From Bordetella parapertussis (lineage in GTDB: Bacteria; Pseudomonadota; Gammaproteobacteria; Burkholderiales; Burkholderiaceae_C): a DNA stretch of 64,000 nt. Shown one piece after another: positions 15,116 to 23,596 of the stretch. The stretch lies in NCBI GenBank assembly GCA_945901125.1, contig CAMDKD010000013.1, positions 5,826-69,825 on the forward strand. Direction: 5' to 3'. How positions within the stretch are numbered: the first letter of the stretch is position 1; every line of letters begins with the position of its first letter. Made by a program: the position numbers and the translations under genes. Under the pieces are notes generated by a model, which was given only the letters and a program-made list of their open reading frames with translations, ran no database searches and was not told the origin of the DNA.

Positions 15116-17074
15116 ATGATTCCTGAACTTGGTCAATTTGCATTGATTCTCGCCACTGTGATGGCGCTGTTGCTCGGAGTACTGCCTTTGTGGGGCACGC
15201 TCAACCGAAACACCGTGTGGCAATCGCTGGCGCGACCAGCAGCGTTTTTACAGTTCGCCTTGGTGTTGCTGTCTTTCGCTTGTTTGGCGGCTTCTTTTTT
15301 AACCAACGATTTCTCGGTCAAGTACGTGGCTGAACATTCCAACCTTTTATTGCCTAAGGCTTATCAGTTTGCCGCTGTGTGGGGCGGGCATGAAGGCTCT
15401 TTGCTGTTGTGGGTGCTGATGCTGACCGGCTGGACGGCGGCGGTGGCCTTGTTCTCGCAAAGCCTGCCGCTGAACATGGTGGCGCGGGTATTGGGCGTGT
15501 TGGGTTTGGTTTCCGTGGGATTCATGGCTTTCATCCTGATCACCTCTAATCCGTTTGACCGTTTGTTTCCTATACCCGCCGATGGTCGCGACCTGAACCC
15601 TTTGTTGCAAGACCCGGGTCTGGTGATTCATCCGCCCATGTTGTACATGGGCTATGTCGGCATGTCGGTGGCGTTTGCTTTCGCCATTGCCGCGCTTATT
15701 TCAGGTCGCTTGGATGCGGCCTGGGCACGCTGGTCGCGTCCCTGGACCGTCATCGCCTGGTCGTTCCTCACCTTCGGTATCGGCATGGGCTCCTGGTGGG
15801 CTTATTACGAACTGGGTTGGGGCGGTTGGTGGTTCTGGGACCCGGTGGAAAACGCATCCCTGATGCCTTGGCTAGTCGGCACTGCGCTGATCCATTCTTT
15901 GATGGTCACTGAAAAACGCGGCAGCTTCAAGGCTTGGACCGTGTTGCTGGCCATCGCTGCTTTTTCCTTGTCTTTGCTCGGCACTTTTTTGGTTCGTTCC
16001 GGTGTGCTCACGTCTGTGCATGCCTTTGCGACTGACCCGGCACGTGGTGTGTTCATCCTGTGTTTTTTAGCGGTGGTTGTTGGTGCGTCGCTGACCTTGT
16101 TTGCCTGGCGTGCACCGGCGGTTACTTTGGGCGGCAGCATGGGACTGGTGTCGCGCGAATCATTTTTGCTGCTCAATAGCGTGTTACTTGTGGTCGCCAC
16201 CGGTGCCGTGTTGCTGGGTACGTTGTATCCGTTGATCATCGATGCGCTGAATCTGGGCAAGCTGTCGGTTGGCCCGCCTTACTTCAATCTGGTGTTCGCT
16301 CCACTCATGGTGCCCTTATTGTTTGTGCTAGTGCCGGGAACAGTGTCGCATTGGCGCGAGGCTAGACTCAATGACATGTTCATGCAATTGCGGTGGGTCG
16401 GTTTGGCCGCTTTGCTGTTGGCCATAGGTCTGCCATTTGTGTTTGGTAAATGGTCTGCCGGTACGGCGCTGGGTGTGTTTCTCGGCATGTGGGTGGCGCT
16501 GGGCAGCTTGCAGCATGTGGTCGAGCGCATCCGCAAACCCGGTCGCATTGGCGGCTCGTTCTGGGGCATGCATTTAGCGCATTTCGGTATGGCAGTGGTG
16601 GTGCTGGGTATCACCGGTGTCAAATCTTTTGAGGTAGAGCGCGACGTGCGCATGTCGCTGGGCGACACCGTCAGCATCGCGCCCTATACCTTCCGTCTGG
16701 TTGATATGGTGGACGTGAACGGTCCGAATTACAAAGCCATGCAAGCCCATGTCGAGGTGTTGAAAAACGACAAAGTGATTGAAGTGCTTTACCCGGAAAA
16801 ACGCCGTTACTTCTCCAGCGCCATGCCCATGACAGAAGCCGCCATCGACTCCGGTTTTCTGCGCGACCTGTATGTCTCTCTGGGCGACCCGGTGCCGGGC
16901 GACACCCCCAGCTGGAGCATGCGTGTGTATTACAAACCTTTCGTGCCTTGGTTGTGGGCCGGAGTGTTGATGATGGTGTTCGGCGGTGTGCTTGCTGCGT
17001 TGGACCGTCGCTACCGCCGGGCGGCTGTGTCGCCCTTGCAAACCGCGGGTGAAGCCTTGTCTTCCACGACTTGA
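15116..17074 (+). CDS. ccmF: Cytochrome c heme lyase subunit CcmF
   Basis: 652 residues from the ATG at 15116, which follows ccmE by 13 bases. The large multi-span membrane protein has the WWD motif GWGGWWFWDPVENASLMPWL (about residues 233-252) and conserved membrane histidines, including one in GHEGSLLLWVLML near residue 95. CcmF with CcmH and CcmI ligates heme to apocytochrome c in the periplasm. An in-frame start at 15077 would overlap ccmE by 26 bases and lacks the MIPELGQF start typical of the family. Confidence 0.96.
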   Translation: MIPELGQFALILATVMALLLGVLPLWGTLNRNTVWQSLARPAAFLQFALVLLSFACLAASFLTNDFSVKYVAEHSNLLLPKAYQFAAVWGGHEGSLLLWVLMLTGWTAAVALFSQSLPLNMVARVLGVLGLVSVGFMAFILITSNPFDRLFPIPADGRDLNPLLQDPGLVIHPPMLYMGYVGMSVAFAFAIAALISGRLDAAWARWSRPWTVIAWSFLTFGIGMGSWWAYYELGWGGWWFWDPVENASLMPWLVGTALIHSLMVTEKRGSFKAWTVLLAIAAFSLSLLGTFLVRSGVLTSVHAFATDPARGVFILCFLAVVVGASLTLFAWRAPAVTLGGSMGLVSRESFLLLNSVLLVVATGAVLLGTLYPLIIDALNLGKLSVGPPYFNLVFAPLMVPLLFVLVPGTVSHWREARLNDMFMQLRWVGLAALLLAIGLPFVFGKWSAGTALGVFLGMWVALGSLQHVVERIRKPGRIGGSFWGMHLAHFGMAVVVLGITGVKSFEVERDVRMSLGDTVSIAPYTFRLVDMVDVNGPNYKAMQAHVEVLKNDKVIEVLYPEKRRYFSSAMPMTEAAIDSGFLRDLYVSLGDPVPGDTPSWSMRVYYKPFVPWLWAGVLMMVFGGVLAALDRRYRRAAVSPLQTAGEALSSTT

Positions 17075-17079
17075 TCGCC

Positions 17080-17664
17080 ATGAATAAAAAATTTCTTATT
17101 CCTCTGGCTATGTTTGCCATGCTGGTGGTGTTTCTGGCGGTTGGCCTCACGCGCGACCCGCGCGAAATCCCTTCACCGCTGGTGGGTAAACCGGCGCCTG
17201 AATTCAGTCTGCCGGTGCTGGTTGGTGACAAGCCTTTCAGCCCGTCCGATATGAAGGGTAAAGTCTGGATGTTCAATGTCTGGGCCACCTGGTGCGTGGC
17301 CTGCCGTGAAGAACATCCTTTGTTGGTCGACTTTGCTAAAAGCAGCAAAGTCCCCGTGGTGGGTTTGAGCTACAAGGAAATACAGCCGCAGGACATGGCC
17401 AACGGGCCGCTCAAAGACGCCGAGAAATTGCAAATGGCGCGCGAACGCAGCCTGCGTTTTTTGCAACGCCAGGGCGATCCTTACAGTTTGTCGGTGCTGG
17501 ACTTAGACGGCCGCGTCGGCATTGATTACGGCGTGTACGGTGTACCCGAAACCTACCTCATAGACAAGCAAGGCATCATCCGTTACAAGCGCGTCGGCCC
17601 GCTGACGCCGCAAATACTGATAGATACCGTTTTGCCCTTGATTCAAACATTGGAAGCCTCATGA
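17080..17664 (+). CDS. ccmG: Thiol:disulfide interchange protein CcmG/DsbE
   Basis: 194 residues with an N-terminal membrane anchor and a thioredoxin-like domain with active site WCVAC near residue 70 (WATWCVACREEHPLL). It keeps the CXXCH cysteines of apocytochrome c reduced for heme attachment. The cis-Pro region GVPETYLIDKQG near residue 150 is present. The ATG at 17080 comes 5 bases after the ccmF stop; a TTG three codons upstream is less likely. The stop overlaps the ccmH start. Confidence 0.95.
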   Translation: MNKKFLIPLAMFAMLVVFLAVGLTRDPREIPSPLVGKPAPEFSLPVLVGDKPFSPSDMKGKVWMFNVWATWCVACREEHPLLVDFAKSSKVPVVGLSYKEIQPQDMANGPLKDAEKLQMARERSLRFLQRQGDPYSLSVLDLDGRVGIDYGVYGVPETYLIDKQGIIRYKRVGPLTPQILIDTVLPLIQTLEAS

Positions 17665-18110
17665 AGTGGATGTTGTTGTTGTGCTGGCTGCTGTTAGCAC
17701 CGGCAGTCCGGGCCGCGGACGCCCTGCCCATGGCCGAGGACCCGCAGGTCGAGGCGCGGCTGGTGGTGATTGCCGAGGAATTGCGCTGCCTGGTGTGTCA
17801 GAACGAATCGCTGGCTTCGTCACACGCCGAATTGGCCGAAGATTTGCGACGCGAAGTCCGCAAGCTAATCCGCGAAGACAAAACCGATGCGCAGATCAAA
17901 ACCTATCTGGTCGAGCGTTACGGCGACTTTGTGTTGTACCGGCCGCAGGTCAAACCGCTGACCTGGCCCTTGTGGTTCGGTCCGTTTTTCATGCTGCTGG
18001 CAGCTGTCTGGGGCTTGTGGCGCTATATGCGCTTGCGCAAAAACGCCTTGGGTCAGGCACACGCTTCCCCTCGCCCTGCATCGAACGAAGCGGCAACGCA
18101 CAAGGATTGA
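17661..18110 (+). CDS. ccmH: Cytochrome c maturation protein CcmH
   Basis: 149 residues: signal peptide (cleavage near VRAAD), then the redox motif LRCLVCQN near residues 42-49, then a three-helix domain (LAEDLRREVRKLIREDKTD) and a C-terminal membrane anchor around WPLWFGPFFMLLAAVWGLW. CcmH takes part in reducing apocytochrome c and belongs to the heme lyase complex. It overlaps ccmG by 4 bases and abuts ccmI. Confidence 0.95.
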   Translation: MKWMLLLCWLLLAPAVRAADALPMAEDPQVEARLVVIAEELRCLVCQNESLASSHAELAEDLRREVRKLIREDKTDAQIKTYLVERYGDFVLYRPQVKPLTWPLWFGPFFMLLAAVWGLWRYMRLRKNALGQAHASPRPASNEAATHKD

Positions 18111-19400
18111 ATGAATAACGCTCAACTTTTTTTGCTGCTGTCGCTGGGCTTGTCTTTGCTGGTGGTGCTGGTGCTTGCCTGGTCGGTGCTGCGTGCTGCG
18201 CGGGCAGCGACAAAAGGGGGTGAACGCGAACACGTGATGTCGCACGTCAGTGTTTACCGCGAGCAACTCGCCGAACTCGAGCGCGAACTGGCGCAAGGCA
18301 GCCTGGACCAGCAAGGCTTTGACCTGTCGCAGCAAGAGTTGACGCAGCGCCTGATGGAAGACGCGCCGGGTGCAGCCACAGCACAGGCACCGGCTGCACC
18401 TGCGCGTATCAAACTCTTGATCAGCTTGTTGACGCTGACCATACCGGTGCTGGCCTTTGTCATTTATTTTTACGTCGGCACGCCGATTGCACTGGACCCT
18501 GCCTTGCTGGCTCAGGCCAACGGTGAAGAACAAATCACGCCGCAAAAACTGGAAACCATGGCCGAGCAACTCAGCCAGCGTTTGGAAAAAGAACCGAAAA
18601 ACGCCGAGGCCTGGGTCATGCTCGGGCGCATACAGCGTGCGCTGGCGCGTTATGAACAAGCCGATGCGGCTTTGCAAAAAGCGCTGGCTCTTGAGCGCAA
18701 TGACGATGTGATGATTGAACGCGCCGAGGTGCTGGCGCAAAAGAACAATGGCAGCTTCAAAGGCGAGGCCTGGGCCATCATCAACAGCGTGCTCAAGGCC
18801 GATCCGCAAAACGGCAACGCCTTGTTGCTGGCAGGCAGCGCGGCTTATTCTGAAGGACGCTTCAAGGAAGCGCTGGTGTACTGGGAGAAAGTGCGCGGCT
18901 TATTGCCTGCGACATCGCCCGACGGTCCCGCCTTGGCTGAAGCGATTGACAAGGCGCGTGAGCGCCTGGGGCTGCCGCCGTTGTCGCCCGCCGTGGCGGG
19001 CAATGCCCCGGCCAGCGCCGGCGCCATGCCCAAACCACAGTCTGACGGTACCGAGCGGCTTAGCGGTCGGGTCATTTTGAGCCCCGAATTAGAGGCGCAA
19101 GTTTCACCCAAGGACACGGTGTTCATTTATGCCAATGCCGCCGAGGGGCCGCGCATGCCGCTGGCCATCATCCGCACCACGGTCGACAAACTGCCTTATG
19201 ACTTTGTGCTGGATGACAGCCTGGCCATGAACCCGCAGATGAAACTCTCGCAGGTCAAGTCGGTGATGGTGCGTGCGCGCGTTTCCAAAACCGGTAACGC
19301 CATGCCGCAAGCCGGGGACTTCGGTGCGAGTGTCGGCCCGGTCACACCGGGCAGTTCTGAGAAATTACAGTTGACGATATCCAAGGCTTTGACACCCTGA
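18111..19400 (+). CDS. ccmI: Cytochrome c maturation chaperone CcmI
   Basis: 429 residues. Two N-terminal membrane segments (about residues 5-25 and 103-122) flank a cytoplasmic loop. A periplasmic TPR region follows (AWVMLGRIQRALARYEQADA near residue 165), then a C-terminal beta domain with SGRVILSPELEAQVSPKDTV that resembles the CcmI/NrfG C-terminal domain. It presents apocytochrome c to CcmFH. It starts directly after the ccmH stop and is the last gene before a strong terminator. Confidence 0.92.
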   Translation: MNNAQLFLLLSLGLSLLVVLVLAWSVLRAARAATKGGEREHVMSHVSVYREQLAELERELAQGSLDQQGFDLSQQELTQRLMEDAPGAATAQAPAAPARIKLLISLLTLTIPVLAFVIYFYVGTPIALDPALLAQANGEEQITPQKLETMAEQLSQRLEKEPKNAEAWVMLGRIQRALARYEQADAALQKALALERNDDVMIERAEVLAQKNNGSFKGEAWAIINSVLKADPQNGNALLLAGSAAYSEGRFKEALVYWEKVRGLLPATSPDGPALAEAIDKARERLGLPPLSPAVAGNAPASAGAMPKPQSDGTERLSGRVILSPELEAQVSPKDTVFIYANAAEGPRMPLAIIRTTVDKLPYDFVLDDSLAMNPQMKLSQVKSVMVRARVSKTGNAMPQAGDFGASVGPVTPGSSEKLQLTISKALTP

Positions 19401-19420
19401 GAGTCCCCGTTGTGCAGACG

Positions 19421-19450
19421 TAAAAAAACCGGCTTGCAGCCGGTTTTTTT
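19421..19450. terminator. Bidirectional intrinsic terminator after ccmI
   Basis: A perfect stem (CCGGCT, loop TGC, AGCCGG) is flanked by a run of seven A on the left and seven T on the right, so it can end transcription from both sides. It lies between the convergent ccmI (plus) and response regulator (minus) genes. Confidence 0.9.
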
Positions 19451-19467
19451 ACATGAGCCTGAAAACA

Positions 19468-20070
19468 TCAGCCCATCAACAAACCATGGGTACGGGCAAA
19501 GTGCAAGGTCTGGGTGCGGCTTTTCACACCCAAGCGGCGGAACAAACGCCATAAGTGAACCTTGACCGTGTGTTCGCTGATGCTGAGTTCGGCAGCGATG
19601 TCGCGGTTGGACAAGCCGCGATCCAGCATGAGAATCAGTTGCTTTTGGCGCTTAGACAGCTTGATGTCACCGACCACCACTGCATCCGCGTCAACTTCGT
19701 CGTCGTCGGATTTCAAAATATCCTGGATGGCTGCAGATATTTCTGCCGTGTCGGTGGATTTTTCAATATAGAGATCAGCACCGGCTTCAAGGCAGGCGTC
19801 GCGCGCTTCGCCCGAAGGCATGGCAGACAACACCACCAGCGGAATTTCCGGGTACATTTTTTTGACATCAGAGATGGCTGTGGCACCTTTGACGCCTGGC
19901 AGCAGCAAATCCAAAACGAACAATTCGGGTTCGCCGTTTTTGATCAGTGCTGCTTGCAACTCGCTGTATTTTTCCAGTTCCACAACCTTGGAAGCGGGAC
20001 GCAGGCGACGCAGCAACATGCCGATCATCTGGCGAACCATCGGATGGTCATCAATCACATATAAACTCAT
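19468..20070 (-). CDS. Two-component response regulator, LuxR/NarL type
   Basis: 200 residues: an N-terminal receiver domain (phospho-acceptor Asp in LFVLDLLLPG near residue 54, VVLSAMPSG with the switch Ser, and the Lys in YIEKSTD near 103) and a C-terminal LuxR-type helix-turn-helix (LSKRQKQLILMLDRGLSNRD, then ISEHTVKVHLWRLFRRLGV). No histidine kinase is next to it. It starts 16 bases after the trpS stop on the same strand, so it may be read from the trpS transcript. Target genes are unknown. Confidence 0.93.
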   Translation of the reverse strand: MSLYVIDDHPMVRQMIGMLLRRLRPASKVVELEKYSELQAALIKNGEPELFVLDLLLPGVKGATAISDVKKMYPEIPLVVLSAMPSGEARDACLEAGADLYIEKSTDTAEISAAIQDILKSDDDEVDADAVVVGDIKLSKRQKQLILMLDRGLSNRDIAAELSISEHTVKVHLWRLFRRLGVKSRTQTLHFARTHGLLMG

Positions 20071-20086
20071 AGTTATTCTCCGGGTG

Positions 20087-21283
20087 TCAATAGTTCAGGC
20101 CCATGGCCTCGCGCACATCGCGCATGGTGTCTTGCGCTGTGGCACGTGCACGCTGTGTTCCAGCGTCTACGATATCACGAACAAGGCGGGGATTGGAAAC
20201 AAAAGGCTCGGCACGCTCCAACATGGGCTGTTGCTCAGAAATAATGGCTTCAATGATGGGTTGTTTGCATTCCAGGCAGCCAATACCTGCGCGGGTGCAT
20301 TCGGTTTTCACCCATTGGCGGGTGTTTTCAGTTGAATACACCAGGTGAAATTGCCAGACCGGGCACAGATCGGGGTTACCCGCATCGGTTCTTTTGACGC
20401 GGGCCGGGTCGGTGGGCATGCGCTTGACCTTGGCCTCTATGCTGGCCTTGTCTTCGCGCATGGCAATGGTGTTGTGATAGCTTTTGCTCATTTTCGCGCC
20501 GTCCAGGCCGGGCAATTTGCTGGCTGCGGTTAGCAGCGCGTGCGGCTCGGTCAGCACGGCCTTGCCGGTGCCCTTGAAATAGCCTTCCAGACGTTCGCGG
20601 TCTTTGCCTGTCAATTCAGGTGCGGTTTGCAAATAAGCCAAAGCACCTTCTAAGGCCTTGGTGTCGCCGGTTTCCTGAAACTGCTTGCGCGATTTCTCAA
20701 AGCGTTTGACGCTGTCCTTGGGCAGTTTGGCCAGACAGACTTGCACCAGCGCGTCGAAATCGGGCTCATGACCGTACAAGTGGTTGAAGCGGCGCGCGGC
20801 CTCGCGGGTGAGTTCCACATGGCTGGCCTGGTCTTCGCCGACCGGCACATGCTTAGCCTTATAAATCAGAATATCCGCCGCTTGCAGCAAGGGGTAGCCC
20901 AGGAAACCGTAGGTGGTCAGGTCTTTGTCTTTGAGCTTTTCCTGCTGGTCTTTGTAGGTGGGCACACGCTCCAGCCAGCTGATCGGGGTGCCCATGGCCA
21001 AGAGGGTGAACAATTCGGCATGCTCGGGGATGCGGCTTTGCAAAAATAAAGTGCATTTGTTCGGGTCCAGTCCGGCGGCCAGCCAGTCGATCACCATCTC
21101 GTACACATTTTTTTCAATCACCTCGCGGCTTTGGTAATGCGTGGTGAGTGCGTGCCAGTCGGCGACGAAATAAAAACATTCCATCTCGGATTGCAGGCGC
21201 ACCCAGTTTTTCAGGGCACCGTGGTAGTGACCCAGATGAAGTGCGCCAGTGGGGCGCATGCCGGAGAGAACGCGATCGGTCAT
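20087..21283 (-). CDS. trpS: Tryptophanyl-tRNA synthetase
   Basis: 398 residues from the ATG at 21283. The class I HIGH-type motif is HLGHYHGAL near residue 18 and the KMSKS motif is AKMSKSYHN near 235. The protein is longer than the 334-residue E. coli enzyme, with an insertion and C-terminal part as in other betaproteobacterial TrpS. The start overlaps the stop of the upstream protease gene by 4 bases. A 29-codon in-frame extension inside that gene is not used, because MTDRVLSGMRPTG is the family N-terminus. Confidence 0.96.
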   Translation of the reverse strand: MTDRVLSGMRPTGALHLGHYHGALKNWVRLQSEMECFYFVADWHALTTHYQSREVIEKNVYEMVIDWLAAGLDPNKCTLFLQSRIPEHAELFTLLAMGTPISWLERVPTYKDQQEKLKDKDLTTYGFLGYPLLQAADILIYKAKHVPVGEDQASHVELTREAARRFNHLYGHEPDFDALVQVCLAKLPKDSVKRFEKSRKQFQETGDTKALEGALAYLQTAPELTGKDRERLEGYFKGTGKAVLTEPHALLTAASKLPGLDGAKMSKSYHNTIAMREDKASIEAKVKRMPTDPARVKRTDAGNPDLCPVWQFHLVYSTENTRQWVKTECTRAGIGCLECKQPIIEAIISEQQPMLERAEPFVSNPRLVRDIVDAGTQRARATAQDTMRDVREAMGLNY

Positions 21284-21960
21284 GGAGAGGGCAATTGCAA
21301 ATAATTGGCCAGAGGCTGCAACAGCCATTGGATGGAAAACATGGAGGCGGTCATGATGGGCAGCATCCACAAAGCATTGACGATGCCGAGGATGACCAGC
21401 CCCATGACAATGAAAAAACCGTAGCGCTCGACGCGCGAGTAGCTGATGGCTAAGCGCAACGGCAGCAGGCCGACCAGAATACGCCCGCCGTCCATGGGGG
21501 GCACCGGAAACAAATTGAAGGCAAACATCACCAGATTGGTCAGCAGACCGGCTTGCGCCATTTCAAAGAAAAACCGTTCTTCGGCGCTGTTCGCAGTCAA
21601 TACATAAATGAGCATGGCCCAAACCACCGCCTGCAACAGGTTGGCGACAGGCCCGGCCAGCGCCACCCAAATCATGTCGCGCTTGGGCTTGCGCAGTCGC
21701 GAGAAATCGACAGGTACCGGCTTGGCATAGCCGAATAAAAAGTTTCCTGCGGTTGCGATGTACAAAACCAAGGGCATGGCAATCGTACCGACCGGATCAA
21801 TATGCACAAACGGGTTGATGGTGACACGCCCCATGGCCCAGGCCGTGTTGTCGCCCAAAAGTTTGGCAACAAGACCGTGCGCCGCCTCATGCAAAGTGAT
21901 TGCCAGCAATACAGGCAATGCATGGGTTGCGATTGTTTGAACTATTTCATTGATACTCAC
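21280..21960 (-). CDS. Site-2 protease family (M50) membrane metalloprotease homologue
   Basis: 226-residue membrane protein. The zinc motif HEAAH is in ITLHEAAHGLVAKLLG near residues 22-37, and the second metal motif is NLFPVPPMDGGRILVG near 160. This is the short M50B form without PDZ domains, common next to trpS in beta- and gammaproteobacteria. It probably cuts membrane-embedded substrates; none is known. It is the first gene of a minus-strand run with trpS and the response regulator. Confidence 0.9.
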   Translation of the reverse strand: MSINEIVQTIATHALPVLLAITLHEAAHGLVAKLLGDNTAWAMGRVTINPFVHIDPVGTIAMPLVLYIATAGNFLFGYAKPVPVDFSRLRKPKRDMIWVALAGPVANLLQAVVWAMLIYVLTANSAEERFFFEMAQAGLLTNLVMFAFNLFPVPPMDGGRILVGLLPLRLAISYSRVERYGFFIVMGLVILGIVNALWMLPIMTASMFSIQWLLQPLANYLQLPSP

Positions 21961-22075
21961 ATATATATTGTCGCACTAAACTTGCTAATATTAAGATCAA
22001 AATAAGAATTATCAGTAATCTTTTTCCCGTATACCTGACATGAGGGTGCGTGCAAAAGGCAATCTGCCCCGTATT

Positions 22076-22711
22076 TTAGAGCCCTAAAAGGCTTATATCG
22101 CCGCCGCCGGGCCGAATCAGCAAGGGTTTTTCGCCTGTAGCCATAGGTGTTAAGTCAACCACGGTTGTGGCTTGCATGGAGCAGGCACCGGCATCGATGA
22201 CGGCGGCGAGCTGATGTTCGAAGCGCTCGCGTATGTCCTGGGCATCATTCAAGGGTTCGGTTTCGCCGGGCGGTATCAAGGTGGTGGCCAGCAGCGGCGA
22301 GCCGTGCAGTTCCAGCAATTGCAGCAGACAGACGTGCTCTGGCACCCGCAGCCCTATGGTTTTTCGCTGCGGATGCGCCACCCGCCGCGGTACTTCTTTG
22401 GTCGCCTCTAATATGAAGGTGTAAGCGCCCGGCGTGGCGGCTTTGAGCAGCCTGAACTGGCGGTTGTCCACCTTGGCGTACAAAGCCAATTCGCTCAGGT
22501 CACGGCACAACAGCGTGAGGTGGTGCTTGTCGTCCACACCGCGAATGCGGCGCAACTGGTCAATCGCGGTTTTGTCGTCCAGGTGACAGACCAAGGCGTA
22601 ACTGGAATCCGTGGGCACCGCCAGCACCCGGCCTTGGCTGAGCAAGGCCACGGCTTGTTTCAGCAAACGCGGTTGCGGGTTGTCAGGATGAACTTGCAGC
22701 CATTGGGCCAT
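22076..22711 (-). CDS. YciO/Sua5/YrdC family protein
   Basis: 211 residues with the YrdC-like fold: VLAVPTDSSYALVCHLDD near residues 30-47, LRRIRGVDDKHHLTLLCRDL (the KxR and nucleotide region), and PGAYTFILEATKEVPRR. It most resembles YciO rather than the threonylcarbamoyl-adenylate synthases TsaC/Sua5 that act in tRNA t6A synthesis; YciO activity is weak or unsettled. The start is 24 bases after the stop of the upstream PHP gene, so the two are probably one transcript. Confidence 0.86.
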   Translation of the reverse strand: MAQWLQVHPDNPQPRLLKQAVALLSQGRVLAVPTDSSYALVCHLDDKTAIDQLRRIRGVDDKHHLTLLCRDLSELALYAKVDNRQFRLLKAATPGAYTFILEATKEVPRRVAHPQRKTIGLRVPEHVCLLQLLELHGSPLLATTLIPPGETEPLNDAQDIRERFEHQLAAVIDAGACSMQATTVVDLTPMATGEKPLLIRPGGGDISLLGL

Positions 22712-22735
22712 GAAGCGTTGCGCGCAGCGGCGGGT

Positions 22736-23587
22736 TTATTGGATGCGGTCGGCCAGCAGTTCCCACACCGGTGTCAGGTCGCCGGGCAGCCAGGGCAAGG
22801 TACCCAGGTCGGTATGGCTTTCATCCGGGCTATGGAAATCACTGCCGCGCGAAGCAGCCAAATCAAACTCACGCGCCATGTCTGCGTATTCAATAGCCTC
22901 TTGCGCTGAATGGCTGCCGGTGACCACTTCGACAGCCTGGCCGCCGTGGTTTTTGAACTCGGTGAACAAAGCAAATTCTTCGGTCGGTGTGAAGCCGTAG
23001 CGCGCCGGGTGAGCGATGACGGCCACCCCTTTGCATTCGCGTATCCAGCGGACAGCGTCGCCCAAAGAAGCCCAGCGGTGCGGCACAAAACCGGGTTTGC
23101 CTTCGGTGAGAAATCGCCGGAATACTTCGTGGGTGTCTTTGCAAACGCCGGTTTCCACCAAAAAGCGGGCGAAATGGGTGCGGGAAATCAGGTCCGGGTT
23201 GCCGGCGTAGGTAAGTGCGCCCTCAAAACTCCCGTGTATGCCGACTTTGGCCAGCCCGGCGGCCATGTCTTTGGCGCGTTCGTGCCGACCGCCGCGAGTG
23301 CTTTGCAAACCGGCCAGCAGGCGCGGGTCATTGATATCAAAACCCAGACCAACGATATGCACGGTGTGACCGGCGAATGAAACAGAAATTTCGGTGCCGC
23401 TGAGGTAGCCCATGCCCAATGCCTTGGCGGCAGCGGCAGCGCGTAGCTGGCCGCCGATTTCATCATGGTCAGTCAAAGCCCATAACTCGACACCGTTGGC
23501 ATGAGCGCGCGCAGCCAGCGCCTCGGGCGTGAGCGTGCCGTCGGAGACGACGGAGTGGCAATGCAGGTCGGCGTTGAGTATGTTCAC
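22736..23587 (-). CDS. PHP-domain phosphoesterase (RNase AM/YciV-like)
   Basis: 283 residues with a PHP metal-binding domain. Motifs are NADLHCHSVVSDGTLTPEAL (residues 4-23), LWALTDHDEIGGQL near 36-49, a central HFARFLVETG stretch, VAVIAHPARYG near 195, and SRGSDFHSPDE near 249. Homologues are 3',5'-nucleoside bisphosphate phosphatases or the 5'-exonuclease RNase AM (Rnm) that trims rRNA. Order with yciO-like and recJ genes agrees with an RNA/nucleotide role. Confidence 0.88.
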   Translation of the reverse strand: MNILNADLHCHSVVSDGTLTPEALAARAHANGVELWALTDHDEIGGQLRAAAAAKALGMGYLSGTEISVSFAGHTVHIVGLGFDINDPRLLAGLQSTRGGRHERAKDMAAGLAKVGIHGSFEGALTYAGNPDLISRTHFARFLVETGVCKDTHEVFRRFLTEGKPGFVPHRWASLGDAVRWIRECKGVAVIAHPARYGFTPTEEFALFTEFKNHGGQAVEVVTGSHSAQEAIEYADMAREFDLAASRGSDFHSPDESHTDLGTLPWLPGDLTPVWELLADRIQ

Positions 23588-23596
23588 AAATGGATT

